A DNA stretch of 59,223 bases. Source: Rikenellaceae bacterium (GTDB lineage: Bacteria > Bacteroidota > Bacteroidia > Bacteroidales > Rikenellaceae). Under the pieces are notes generated by a model. That model did no database searches. It was given only the letters and a program-made list of their open reading frames with translations, and was not told where the DNA came from. How positions within the stretch are numbered: the first letter of the stretch is position 1; each line of letters begins with the position of its first letter. Location: positions 1 to 59,223 of the forward strand of contig SUZO01000011.1 of the NCBI GenBank assembly GCA_015059805.1. Direction: 5' to 3'. A program made the translations under genes and the position numbers. This document shows positions 1-7,567 of this stretch, in pieces.

Positions 1-2
1 TA

Positions 3-494
3 ACCCCTGATGAGCAGTATACACACATCTCGCTCTGGGCGCTGCTCGCCTCGCCAATGCTTATCGGCTGCGATATAGCAAAGTTGGACGACTTTACCCG
101 CAGCCTGCTCTGTAACTTTGAGGTGAATGATATCCTGCAAGACCCTCTCGGTATGCGCGCAATGCCCTTCTACCGCGATGAAAACCACGCTGTCTATGTA
201 AAATTGCTTGAGAATGGCGACCTTGCTGTGGGACTGTTCAACCTCTCCGAGCAGCCGCTTATTATAGAGTTCTCGCCACGCGATTTGGGTCTGTGGGAGA
301 AGGCTGTTATGGTGCGCGATGTGTGGCGACAGCAGTATGTCTCGCATATAGAGCTTGGCGCTGTCCACGAAGCCACCGTCGCTCCACACGGCTGCGCCCT
401 CTATCGCCTCACCCCGGGAAATAGTGGCAAGCGTGTTATGGAGTATACGCATTACAGACCAACACCACATAAGGCCCCACGCCCTGTGCAGTGA
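3..494 (+). CDS. GH27 alpha-galactosidase, C-terminal part (5' end outside window)
   Basis: The reading frame is open from base 3, so the gene starts upstream of the window; about 163 residues are visible. The segment SLWALLASPMLIGCD followed by DDFTRSLLCNFEVNDILQDPLG-type sequence is the end of the GH27 (melibiase) catalytic barrel, and the rest (YVKLLENGDLAVGLFNLSE onward) is the small C-terminal beta domain of that family. Enzymes of this family release terminal alpha-galactose, usually in the periplasm or at the surface in Bacteroidetes; the signal peptide and the catalytic Asp residues lie outside the window. The TGA stop (492-494) touches the outer stem of nested-hairpin copy A. A methionine at codon 19 of the visible part is internal, not a start. 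Confidence 0.85.
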   Translation, partial: TPDEQYTHISLWALLASPMLIGCDIAKLDDFTRSLLCNFEVNDILQDPLGMRAMPFYRDENHAVYVKLLENGDLAVGLFNLSEQPLIIEFSPRDLGLWEKAVMVRDVWRQQYVSHIELGAVHEATVAPHGCALYRLTPGNSGKRVMEYTHYRPTPHKAPRPVQ

Positions 495-622
495 TTTTGT
501 CGTGAAAATGGGTATTTACTGCCGCTAACGAGAAAAATTGTCTTGGCTGTACTATTTTGGTACTATCCTGCACCAATTTTTCTCGCCGAGCGTTGTAAAT
601 CCTCCATTTTGACAACAAAATG
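494..622. repeat. Nested-hairpin element, copy A
   Basis: The outer arms (494-513 with 601-622) are complementary with two mismatches. Inside lie the conserved 5' internal segment CCGCTAAC (522-529), an inner stem (530-540 with 574-584, 11 of 11 paired), the conserved apex CTGTAC-N7-GTACTATCC, and the conserved 3' segment GCCGAGCGT (585-593). Three other copies are at 48683, 50518 and 58219, with the same loop segments and different inner-stem sequences. There is no long T-tract after the outer arm, so it is not a plain intrinsic terminator. It begins at the last base of the GH27 stop codon. Confidence 0.85.
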
Positions 623-640
623 GCTAACAGCTAATAGCCA

Positions 641-678
641 AAAAATCTTGCACTCGCAAGATTTTTTTATTACCTTTG
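641..678 (+). promoter_or_regulatory. Hairpin-embedded promoter, cassette copy 1
   Basis: A perfect 11-bp stem (641-651 with 656-666, loop ACTC) ends in a T-tract, which resembles an intrinsic terminator. It also contains the -33 TTG (648-650) in its left arm; the Bacteroidetes -7 box TACCTTTG follows at 671-678, 20 nt after the TTG. The start codon of the PEGA protein is 7 nt after the -7 box. Nearly identical cassettes lie at 50982-51021 and 58423-58460. Confidence 0.75.
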
Positions 679-684
679 TGCATT

Positions 685-3216
685 ATGAAGAGAATCCTTG
701 CAATACTGCTGACTGTTTTTCTCTGTGCGACGGCTTCAGCGCAGATGGAAAATTCTATCGTTATAGATACCAAATCTTTCCACGCGGTGCAGACTGATGC
801 GCTTACGGGCGTGAATATTGACCCTATAGGTCTTGACCACTCCCGCCAGGCGTGTGCGCGCATAAAAATCAAGTTTGACCGAATGAGTAAGGCGCAGATT
901 GATGCTCTGGAGGTCAAAATGCGCTCTAATACTGACCTTACAAAGCAAAAGGTTGCCGACTACTTTGACAATGTGCTTATCCTTGAGATGACCGCCAAGC
1001 CGAACACCCGCTTTTACCTCTACAGCCCAGAGTTTGGCGAGAGTAACGAGGTTACGCTCAATCTTGAGGCAAATCGTGAATATGAGATGCTTGCGAGCCT
1101 TAATCAGACCTTTAGCATTGTTGTCAGTAGCAATGCGGAGAATGTAGATATCTATTTAGATGATGTTTTTAAGGGTAAGACCGATAGCTCTAAAAGCCTT
1201 ACTATCAAGGAGGTGATGATTGGTGTACATACTCTGAAGGCTGTCTATGGAACAGTTAGTGGTCAGCAGAGTATTGAGGTCAATAGTGGCAGTATTCTTT
1301 TCCGTCAGGATGTAGATACAGCAGCAAATAAGCCACAGTATGTGGTCTTTACCGTTGAGCCGAAGAGTAGCGCAGTAACTATTGACGGACAGCTCTATGT
1401 TGCCGAGGATGGCGTTGTTGTGGCACTGCTGCAGAGTGGACAGCACACCTATAAGGCGGAGGCGCGCGGATACCATAGCCAGAGCGGAACTATCACTGTT
1501 GCGGGCGCGAAGATTGAGCGCACAATTACTCTCAAGGGCGACTTTGCAACTGTGACCCTTACGGCAGATAGTGGCGCGGATATATATGTGAATGATAAAA
1601 AGGTCGGCACTACCTCTTGGTCGGGCAAGCTCAACTCTGGTCTCTATATCTTTGAGGCGCGCAAGAGTGGCTACCGCACGCAGAGCCTCACTCGTCAGAT
1701 TACCTCCGACCCCGCTTCGCAGAGATATACTCTGCCAGCACTTGCGCCTATCTATGGTAGCGCAGATATAACCTCCTCGCCCGCTATGGCGGATATTACC
1801 CTTGACGGCAAGGCGGTCGGCAGAACACCACTACAACTTGATAATCTGCTTGTCGGGCAGCATAAAATCACTGTCTCTAAATCTGGCTATCAGCCTTATT
1901 CCACGACCGTTACCGTTGCCGAGGGTAGGACGGCGAGTGTTAGCGCGACCCTTAAAAAGCAGGTAGCTCAAGCACCAAGCACACCATCAAGTGATAGTGC
2001 TAACTTTGGCGATATCGAGATGGTATTTGTCAAGGGTGGTACTTTTACTATGGGAGCAACTTCAGAACAGGGTAGCGATGCATATAGTGATGAAAAGCCG
2101 ACACACTCTGTGACTCTTTCGGACTACTATATTGGTAAGTATGAAGTTACACAGGCGCAGTGGCGTGCTGTGATGGGTAATAATCCAAGTCGTTTCAAGG
2201 GCGATAATCTCCCAGTAGAGAGGGTATCTTGGGATGATATTCAGGAGTTTATTACAAAGCTCAATGCTCAAACTGGCAAAAACTTCCGCCTACCAACCGA
2301 GGCTGAGTGGGAGTATGCAGCCAGAGGTGGCAACCAATCTAAAGGCTACAAGTATAGCGGTAGTAATACTTTAGGCGATGTTGTTTGGTACGATGATAAC
2401 TCAAGCAGTAAAACTCATTCAGTAGGACAAAAGCAACCAAATGAGCTTGGTATTTACGATATGAGTGGTAATGTCTGGGAGTGGTGTAGTGATTGGTATG
2501 GCAGTTACAGCAGTAGCTTACAGACTAATCCTATGGGTCCAAGTGGAGGTTCTGACCGCGTCTTGCGTGGTGGTAGCTGGCTCAACGACGCGAGGGACTG
2601 TCGTGTCTCTATTCGTGACAGCGTCACTCCAGACAGCCGTCTCAGCGACTACGGCTTCCGCCTTGTCTGTTCCCCTGATTTGAACACGGCAAAATCAACA
2701 GCAGTTGCATCTACAACCAAAACCTACAAAGTAGGCGACTACTATAATGATGGAGTGAAAGAGGGCGTTGTCTTTGAGGTTAGTGCCGACGGTCGCCACG
2801 GCAAAATTGTCAGTATGAAGCAATCCGCAGAGTATTTGCTATGGTCATCAGATAGCGCAGAACAAAAACGGCTAATAGGTGCTGATAGCGAAACTGATGG
2901 TGCATATAATACGGCAAAAGTCAAGTCTATCTCTGGTTGGCGAGATAAATATCCTGCCTTCAAGTGGTGCGCAGACCTTGGCGAAGGTTGGTATCTGCCG
3001 TCAAAAGAAGAATTGCGTACAATTTATAATCACAAAGATAAGCTAAATCCTAATTTATCTGATAAGTTGTTATCTGCTTATTGGTCGTCAACGGAGGATG
3101 ATTATCAATGGTCATTTGGTGAGTTTTGCGCGTGGTTTGTCAATATGCGCAGTGGCTACACCAGCTACGGCAATAAGAACGCCGACGGCCATGTGCGCGC
3201 CGTCTCCGCTTTTTAG
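685..3216 (+). CDS. Secreted PEGA-repeat protein with FGE-like and DUF1566 lectin-fold domains; candidate DGR target
   Basis: An 843-residue exported protein with signal peptide MKRILAILLTVFLCATASA. ATG 685 is chosen because an in-frame upstream TTG lies inside the -7 box. Residues ~25-280 form a conserved N-terminal region. Residues ~285-430 hold PEGA-type beta repeats (ADIYVNDKKVG, ADITLDGKAVGRTPL). Residues ~443-662 are a formylglycine-generating-enzyme-fold domain (MVFVKGGTFTMG, RLPTEAEWEYAARGG, RVLRGGSW, YGFRLV), and ~675-843 a DUF1566-type domain (WYLPSKEELRTIY, AYWSSTEDD, VRAVSAF). The FGE-like domain lacks an obvious catalytic Cys pair, so binding is more likely than catalysis. The ends of both lectin-like domains (codons 633-659 and 822-836) consist almost only of NNC/NNT codons at non-framework positions, as in DGR variable regions. 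The exact ligand is unknown. A close paralogue starts at 58467. Confidence 0.85.
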   Translation: MKRILAILLTVFLCATASAQMENSIVIDTKSFHAVQTDALTGVNIDPIGLDHSRQACARIKIKFDRMSKAQIDALEVKMRSNTDLTKQKVADYFDNVLILEMTAKPNTRFYLYSPEFGESNEVTLNLEANREYEMLASLNQTFSIVVSSNAENVDIYLDDVFKGKTDSSKSLTIKEVMIGVHTLKAVYGTVSGQQSIEVNSGSILFRQDVDTAANKPQYVVFTVEPKSSAVTIDGQLYVAEDGVVVALLQSGQHTYKAEARGYHSQSGTITVAGAKIERTITLKGDFATVTLTADSGADIYVNDKKVGTTSWSGKLNSGLYIFEARKSGYRTQSLTRQITSDPASQRYTLPALAPIYGSADITSSPAMADITLDGKAVGRTPLQLDNLLVGQHKITVSKSGYQPYSTTVTVAEGRTASVSATLKKQVAQAPSTPSSDSANFGDIEMVFVKGGTFTMGATSEQGSDAYSDEKPTHSVTLSDYYIGKYEVTQAQWRAVMGNNPSRFKGDNLPVERVSWDDIQEFITKLNAQTGKNFRLPTEAEWEYAARGGNQSKGYKYSGSNTLGDVVWYDDNSSSKTHSVGQKQPNELGIYDMSGNVWEWCSDWYGSYSSSLQTNPMGPSGGSDRVLRGGSWLNDARDCRVSIRDSVTPDSRLSDYGFRLVCSPDLNTAKSTAVASTTKTYKVGDYYNDGVKEGVVFEVSADGRHGKIVSMKQSAEYLLWSSDSAEQKRLIGADSETDGAYNTAKVKSISGWRDKYPAFKWCADLGEGWYLPSKEELRTIYNHKDKLNPNLSDKLLSAYWSSTEDDYQWSFGEFCAWFVNMRSGYTSYGNKNADGHVRAVSAF
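2581..2661 (+). other. Candidate DGR variable region in the FGE-like domain (VR1)
   Basis: Codons 633-659 follow RGGSW and end at YGF. Fifteen positions that would be AAY in a typical template read ctc, aac, gac, gac, att, gac, agc, gtc, act, gac, agc, ctc, agc, gac, tac: all end in C or T, 13 of them in C. The intervening framework codons (A, R, C, R, V, S, R, P, R) are family-typical. The pattern matches adenine-directed mutagenesis of AAC/AAT codons. The surface-exposed end of the FGE fold is the diversified part in Treponema TvpA. The template repeat and reverse transcriptase are not in the window. Confidence 0.5.
3148..3192 (+). other. Candidate DGR variable region in the DUF1566 domain (VR2)
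   Basis: Codons 822-836 read cgc agt ggc tac acc agc tac ggc aat aag aac gcc gac ggc cat, then the framework VRAV. All but the framework Lys end in C or T, as expected if an AAY-rich template had its adenines changed. The region ends 21 bases before the stop codon, the usual 3' terminal place of a variable region, and a short hairpin (3230-3242) lies downstream of the stop. That hairpin belongs to a repeat family found elsewhere too, so its link to homing is uncertain. Confidence 0.5.
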
Positions 3217-3222
3217 TTTAGC

Positions 3223-3358
3223 TATTGGCTCACCTTCGGTGACCCTTCACCGCTCCGCCTCGGCAAAGCCTGCAAGCAGTCTCTGCTCTCGGCTCAATCG
3301 CGGCGTTAGCTTTTTAGCGGTGTCGGCTTTGCCGACAAAATTGGCGCTCTGATTTGGC
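3223..3358. repeat. Intergenic repeat family R3, copy 1
   Basis: A block beginning with CTATTGGCTCACC, through ACCGCTCCGCCTCGGC and CTCGGCTCAATCGCGGCG, to GCGGTGTCGGCTTTGCCG. Versions occur at 48837-48956 (same orientation) and, reverse-complemented and shorter, at 50889-50960 and 54400-54470; fragments lie at 3537-3580 and 50677-50720. It contains small hairpins and no credible ORF. Confidence 0.7.
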
Positions 3359-3370
3359 GAGGTGATGATA

Positions 3371-3868
3371 AATGACATTTAATGACAAGGGCTTTCAGCC
3401 CTCAATGGCATTGAATAGCGCGTTGTGCGAGCAGTATTAAGGGCGTTAGCCCGCTGCCATTCGTTGTCATTCATTGTCATTTGCTGTTATTGTGCGCTCC
3501 CTAACTTCCCTAATCTCATTAAATTCTCTGTTCTGCGTCACCGCTCCGCCGACAAAATTGGTGCTCTGGTTGGGCGGAGTAATGGTGAATGACATTCAAT
3601 AGCAAGGGCTTTCAGCCCTCAATGGCATTGAATAGCGCGCTCCGCGCACAGCGCGTATTAAGGGCGTTAGCCCGCTGTCATTTATTGTCATTTACTGTCA
3701 TTGAGCACCAGCCACTGATTGAGCAGTGGAGTGCTCTGATTTGGCGGAGTTATTGTGAATGACATTCAATAGCAAGGGCTTTCAGCCCTCAATGGCATTG
3801 AATAGCGCGCTCCGCGCAGTATTAAGGGCGTTAGCCCGCTGCCATTCATTGTCATTCACTGTCATTGT
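3371..3868. repeat. Three tandem REP-like palindromic units (family R4)
   Basis: Three copies (about 3371-3492, 3588-3703 and 3758-3868) start with AATGACATTYAAT, carry the hairpin GGGCTTTCAGCCC, then a variable GCGCGC segment, the second hairpin GGGCGTTAGCCC, and close with repeated TGTCATT that can pair with the opening ATGACA. A fourth copy is at 50735-50842. They are separated by R3 fragments and a pyrimidine-rich phrase (CTCATTAAATTCTCTGTTCT). The rest of 3217-4010 holds no gene that I can support. Confidence 0.8.
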
Positions 3869-4010
3869 AAACTCCTAATCTCATTAAATTCTCTGTTCTC
3901 TGTACTCTGTACTCTGTGCTCTGCCTTATCGTCTGCCAAAATGTCACACTTTGTGGCGGGGCACTGTCAATATCTATAGTTTTCTCGCTTTTTTGGCAGA
4001 AAATAGGCTT

Positions 4011-4026
4011 TGGCAAGGCGTTTGCT
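4011..4026 (+). promoter_or_regulatory. Probable sigma54-type (-24/-12) promoter of dnaK
   Basis: The sequence TGGCAAGGCGTTTGCT has the invariant GG and GC separated by the required distance (12 nt from GG to GC), close to the consensus TGGCAC-N5-TTGC. Transcription would begin near 4037, about 50 nt before the dnaK ATG. No TAnnTTTG box with correct spacing is evident. Upstream, CTGCCAAAATGTCAC (about 3935-3949) is an imperfect inverted repeat that could bind an activator. Assignment is by motif only. Confidence 0.5.
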
Positions 4027-4087
4027 CAATCTTATGCCAAACGCAAATGAAAAAGATTAACAAATAATAAATAAAAAGTTTACAATT

Positions 4088-6007
4088 ATGGGAAAGATTA
4101 TTGGTATTGACTTGGGAACAACCAACTCTTGTGTTGCTGTAATGGAGGGCGCTGAGCCTGTTGTTATTCCTAACTCTGAGGGTCATCGTACGACTCCGTC
4201 TATTGTTGCATTTACTGATGGTGGTGAGCGCAAGGTGGGAGATCCTGCAAAGCGTCAGGCTATTACCAACCCTAAGCGCACAGTGTTCTCAATCAAGCGT
4301 TACATGGGTGAGAAGTTTGATAATGTATCTTCAGACATATCTCGTTCACCTTACACTGTTGTTCGTGGTGCTAATGACACTGCGCGTGTAGAGATTGACG
4401 GTCGTCAGTACACTCCACAGGAGATTTCGGCAATTATTCTTCAGAAGATGAAGAAGACCGCTGAGGACTACCTTGGTCAGGAGGTTACAGAGGCTGTGAT
4501 TACTGTTCCAGCATACTTCTCAGACTCTCAGCGTCAGGCTACTAAGGAGGCTGGTGAGATTGCAGGTCTTAAGGTTCGTCGTATTGTAAATGAGCCAACT
4601 GCTGCAGCGCTTGCTTACGGTATGGACAAGATGAACCGCGATATGAAGATTGCCGTTTACGACCTTGGTGGTGGTACTTTTGATATCTCTATCCTTGAGC
4701 TTGGTGATGGCGTATTTGAGGTTAAGTCTACAAATGGTGATACTCACCTTGGTGGTGATGACTTTGACCACGTGCTTATCGACTTTATGGCCGAGAGCTT
4801 TAAGAGCGAGCACGGCGTAGATCTTCGTCAGGACCCTATGGCGCTCCAGCGTCTTAAGGAGGCTGCTGAGAAGGCAAAGATTGAGCTCTCATCTTCACAG
4901 TCTACAGAGATTAACCTGCCATACATTATGCCAATCAACGGCATCCCACAGCACCTTGTAATGACACTTACACGTGCTAAGTTTGAGCAGCTCTGTGACC
5001 ACCTTGTTCAGCGCACTATTGAGCCATGCCGCATAGCTCTTCGTGATGCAGGTCTCAGTGCTTCACAGATTGACGAGGTAATCCTTGTAGGTGGTTCAAC
5101 ACGTATCCCTGCAATTCAGCAGATTGTTGAGAAGTTCTTTGGTAAGGCTCCAAATAAGAGCGTAAACCCAGACGAGGTTGTAGCTGTAGGTGCATCTATC
5201 CAGGGCGGTATCCTCTCTGGTGATGTTAAGGATGACCTTGTACTTCTTGATGTTACTCCGCTCTCATTGGGTATTGAGACTCTTGGTGGTGTGTTTACTA
5301 AGCTCATTGATGCAAACACTACAATCCCTACTCGTAAGAGCGAGGTCTTCTCTACCGCTGCTGACAACCAGCCTTCTGTAGAGATTAACGTCTGCCAGGG
5401 TGAGCGTCCACTTGCACGCGATAATAAGAGCATCGGTCGCTTCCACCTTGATGGTATCCCAGCAGCTCCACGTGGTGTGCCACAGATTGAGGTAACCTTT
5501 GACATCGACGCAAACGGTATCCTGAACGTATCTGCAAAGGATAAGGGTACAGGTAAGGAGCAGACTATCCGCATTGAGGCTTCAAGTGGTCTTACTGATG
5601 CTGAGATTCAGCGTATGCGTGACGAGGCAAAGGCAAATGAGGAGAAGGATAAGCTTGAGAAGGAGCGTATTGAGAAGATTAACGCTGCCGATGCAAATAT
5701 CTTCACCTCTGAGAAAAACCTTAAGGAGTATGGCGATAAGATTCCAGCAGAGAAGAAGTCTGCTATTGAGGCTGCACTTGCTAAGCTCAAGGAGGCGCAT
5801 AAGAATAGCGATGTAGCTGCTATTGATACTGCTCTTGCAGAGCTGAATGCTGCATGGCAGGCGGCTTCTCAGGATATCTACGCTGCACAGCAGGCACAGC
5901 AGGGCGGCGCAAACCCAGGTGCGGGTGCAAACCCAGGCGCTGGTGCAAGCGGTGCTTCAGATGCTAAGGCTCAGCCTGAGGATGTAGAGTTTGAGGAGGT
6001 AAAATAG
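4088..6007 (+). CDS. dnaK: Chaperone protein DnaK (Hsp70)
   Basis: A 639-residue Hsp70 of normal bacterial length. The N-terminal nucleotide-binding domain begins with [20 protein letters not shown] and includes [12 protein letters not shown] and [10 protein letters not shown]. The substrate-binding domain (~385-505) contains [16 protein letters not shown], and a helical lid leads to an Ala/Gly-rich tail ending in DVEFEEVK, the co-chaperone-binding end typical of DnaK. It folds and protects cytosolic proteins with DnaJ and GrpE, which are not in this window. Codon use is strongly biased (GAG, AAG, CGT, GGT), as in highly expressed genes. It stands alone, with a sigma54-like promoter upstream and a terminator downstream. 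Confidence 0.98.
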   Translation: MGKIIGIDLGTTNSCVAVMEGAEPVVIPNSEGHRTTPSIVAFTDGGERKVGDPAKRQAITNPKRTVFSIKRYMGEKFDNVSSDISRSPYTVVRGANDTARVEIDGRQYTPQEISAIILQKMKKTAEDYLGQEVTEAVITVPAYFSDSQRQATKEAGEIAGLKVRRIVNEPTAAALAYGMDKMNRDMKIAVYDLGGGTFDISILELGDGVFEVKSTNGDTHLGGDDFDHVLIDFMAESFKSEHGVDLRQDPMALQRLKEAAEKAKIELSSSQSTEINLPYIMPINGIPQHLVMTLTRAKFEQLCDHLVQRTIEPCRIALRDAGLSASQIDEVILVGGSTRIPAIQQIVEKFFGKAPNKSVNPDEVVAVGASIQGGILSGDVKDDLVLLDVTPLSLGIETLGGVFTKLIDANTTIPTRKSEVFSTAADNQPSVEINVCQGERPLARDNKSIGRFHLDGIPAAPRGVPQIEVTFDIDANGILNVSAKDKGTGKEQTIRIEASSGLTDAEIQRMRDEAKANEEKDKLEKERIEKINAADANIFTSEKNLKEYGDKIPAEKKSAIEAALAKLKEAHKNSDVAAIDTALAELNAAWQAASQDIYAAQQAQQGGANPGAGANPGAGASGASDAKAQPEDVEFEEVK

Positions 6008-6030
6008 GCTTAATCGGGCTTCAAAATAGC

Positions 6031-6069
6031 AAAAAGGGGGTAATAGATGGCTATTACCCTCTTTTTTTT
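6031..6069 (+). terminator. Intrinsic terminator after dnaK
   Basis: The stem GGGTAATAG / CTATTACCC with loop ATGG, preceded by an A-run and followed by eight or nine T, starts about 25 nt after the dnaK stop codon. Confidence 0.9.
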
Positions 6070-6101
6070 GTGTAAAAGTACGTAAAAAGAAAAAAATGTA
6101 T

Positions 6102-6109
6102 TACTTTTG
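6102..6109 (+). promoter_or_regulatory. -7 box upstream of gpsA
   Basis: TACTTTTG fits the Bacteroidetes -7 consensus TAnnTTTG and would give a leader of about 90 nt before the gpsA start. No well-placed -33 TTG is seen. Confidence 0.55.
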
Positions 6110-6203
6110 CAGGGTGTAAAGAGGACTTTGGTTGTCTTTATAGTGTATAAAGAGAAAGAAAAGTAAACTAATTGCATTTATAAACTGTTAAAAAAGAAAC
6201 AAA

Positions 6204-7256
6204 ATGAAAAGAGTTGTAACAATTATTGGCTCTGGTATGATGGGTTCGGCACTCGCCTTTCCTGCAGTAGAGAATGGTCACGAAGTACGCCTTGTTGGCT
6301 CTCCACTTGATCGTGATATTATTGACGCTTGTAAGGCTACAAATCGCCATCCAAAGTTTGACCGCGATTTCCCAGAGGGTATTAAGTACTACCAGATTGA
6401 GGATTGGAAAACTGCCGTTGAGGGTTGCGACTTTGTTATTGGTGGTGTTTCATCATTCGGTGTAGATTGGTTCCTTGAGGAGATTCTCACTAATCTCGAC
6501 CCAAAGACTCCTGTTCTCTCTGTAACTAAGGGTCTGATTAACCTTGAGGATGGTACTCTGATTAGCTATCCAGACTACTGGCAGGCAGAGCTTGCAAAGA
6601 GGGGTATTGAGCGTGAGGTGTGCGCTATTGGTGGTCCTTGTACCTCTTATGAGCTTGTCTTCCACGACCAGACTGAGGTTGCCTTCTGCGGTAAGGACTC
6701 TGCTGTGCTCCGCATGATGCGCGAGACTCTCAATACATCTTACTACCATATCTCTCTTACAAACGATGTTCTCGGTCTTGAGAGTGCAGTGGCGCTCAAG
6801 AACGCTTATGCGCTCGGTGTATCACTCACTATCGGTCTGGTAAACAGATATTTAGGTGCAGATGCAGGTCTGCACTACAACTCTCAGGCAGCAGCTTTCT
6901 ATCAGGCAGTGAAGGAGATGCGCCGTCTGCTCGCTATTCAGGGTGCAGAGTTTGATTGCGAGAATATCGGTATTGGTGACCTCTATGTTACTGTTTACGG
7001 TGGTCGTACCCGTAAGATTGGTATCCTTCTTGGCGAGGGTAAGAGCTACGATGAGGCTATGGAGATTCTTGCAGGTGTAACTCTTGAGTCACTCGTTGTT
7101 GCTCGTCGTGTTGCTAAGGCTATCTATCGCAAGGCGGAGCTTGGACAGGTAGATCTTAAGGACTTCCCAATGCTTGTTCATGTGGAGAATATTCTTGAGA
7201 ATGGTGCAGATGCACAGCACCCTTGGGAGGCTTATACCTTTGATACTACAAAGTAG
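6204..7256 (+). CDS. gpsA: NAD(P)-dependent glycerol-3-phosphate dehydrogenase
   Basis: A 350-residue cytosolic enzyme that reduces dihydroxyacetone phosphate to sn-glycerol-3-phosphate for phospholipid synthesis. The Rossmann motif GSGMMGSALA is at residues ~9-18. SVTKGLI (~109-115) and GGPCTSYEL (~144-152) match the conserved dehydrogenase core, and the catalytic-lysine helix is seen as ALKNAYALGV (~203-212). The length is normal. It is monocistronic by its own -7 box and terminator. It supplies the G3P stereoisomer, in contrast to the glycerol-1-phosphate dehydrogenase at 45801. Confidence 0.92.
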   Translation: MKRVVTIIGSGMMGSALAFPAVENGHEVRLVGSPLDRDIIDACKATNRHPKFDRDFPEGIKYYQIEDWKTAVEGCDFVIGGVSSFGVDWFLEEILTNLDPKTPVLSVTKGLINLEDGTLISYPDYWQAELAKRGIEREVCAIGGPCTSYELVFHDQTEVAFCGKDSAVLRMMRETLNTSYYHISLTNDVLGLESAVALKNAYALGVSLTIGLVNRYLGADAGLHYNSQAAAFYQAVKEMRRLLAIQGAEFDCENIGIGDLYVTVYGGRTRKIGILLGEGKSYDEAMEILAGVTLESLVVARRVAKAIYRKAELGQVDLKDFPMLVHVENILENGADAQHPWEAYTFDTTK

Positions 7257-7280
7257 TAGGGCTGAAATATAGTGCGTAGA

Positions 7281-7312
7281 GTCAGTAGCAGAGATGTTAC
7301 TGACTTTTTTTG
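7281..7312 (+). terminator. Intrinsic terminator after gpsA
   Basis: The stem GTCAGTA / TACTGAC is followed by a run of seven T, 24 nt after the gpsA stop codon. Confidence 0.8.
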
Positions 7313-7332
7313 TGATAAATATTCAAGCGGAT

Positions 7333-7362
7333 TGGGTGTAGTGCTGTGGTTGCGTGTCTTTG
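7333..7362 (+). promoter_or_regulatory. Promoter of the first small-protein/GLUG-lipoprotein pair
   Basis: TTG at 7333-7335 and TGTCTTTG at 7355-7362 are separated by exactly 19 nt, the usual -33/-7 spacing. The -7 box has G for A at position 2. Confidence 0.6.
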
Positions 7363-7406
7363 TTCTATAAAGAGGTATGACTTTATAAACCTAATAAAAA
7401 ACCATT

Positions 7407-7541
7407 ATGAAAACAGCACTAATTAAGGACTATCAACGTCCTATTTTGCGCGAGTGCCGCTGTACTATTGAGGCGGGATTTGCGATTTCGGTTCCGTCGG
7501 ACTTCAATGATCTCGATTTTGAGGGTCGTGATGAGGAGTAA
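7407..7541 (+). CDS. Small protein of 44 residues with GFAIS motif (family 1)
   Basis: This short ORF starts at the first ATG after the promoter and ends 26 nt before the GLUG lipoprotein gene. Its product has a basic N-terminal half (MKTALIKDYQRPILREC), the segment IEAGFAIS, and an acidic tail ending DFEGRDEE. The small protein at 26938 shares the pattern Y-x-x-P-x-L-[KR]-[DE], then [IV]-E-x-GFAIS and an acidic end, and likewise precedes a GLUG lipoprotein. Conservation of sequence and position makes translation likely. There is no signal peptide and no known domain that I recognise. It could be a leader, chaperone-like partner or precursor peptide; the function is unknown. Confidence 0.65.
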   Translation: MKTALIKDYQRPILRECRCTIEAGFAISVPSDFNDLDFEGRDEE

Positions 7542-7567
7542 TTAACCAACAAAAAACAACAAGAACT

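Noticed and set aside
494..622. Integron attC site
   Set aside because: CCGCTAAC and GCGTTG recall attC core sites, but they do not fit RYYYAAC and GTTRRRY in paired order, there is no integrase or cassette array, and both stems change freely.
3217..4087. DGR template repeat or reverse transcriptase near the PEGA gene
   Set aside because: I read the gap for an A-rich near-copy of either variable region and for an RT ORF and found only repeats; the same holds for the other gaps.
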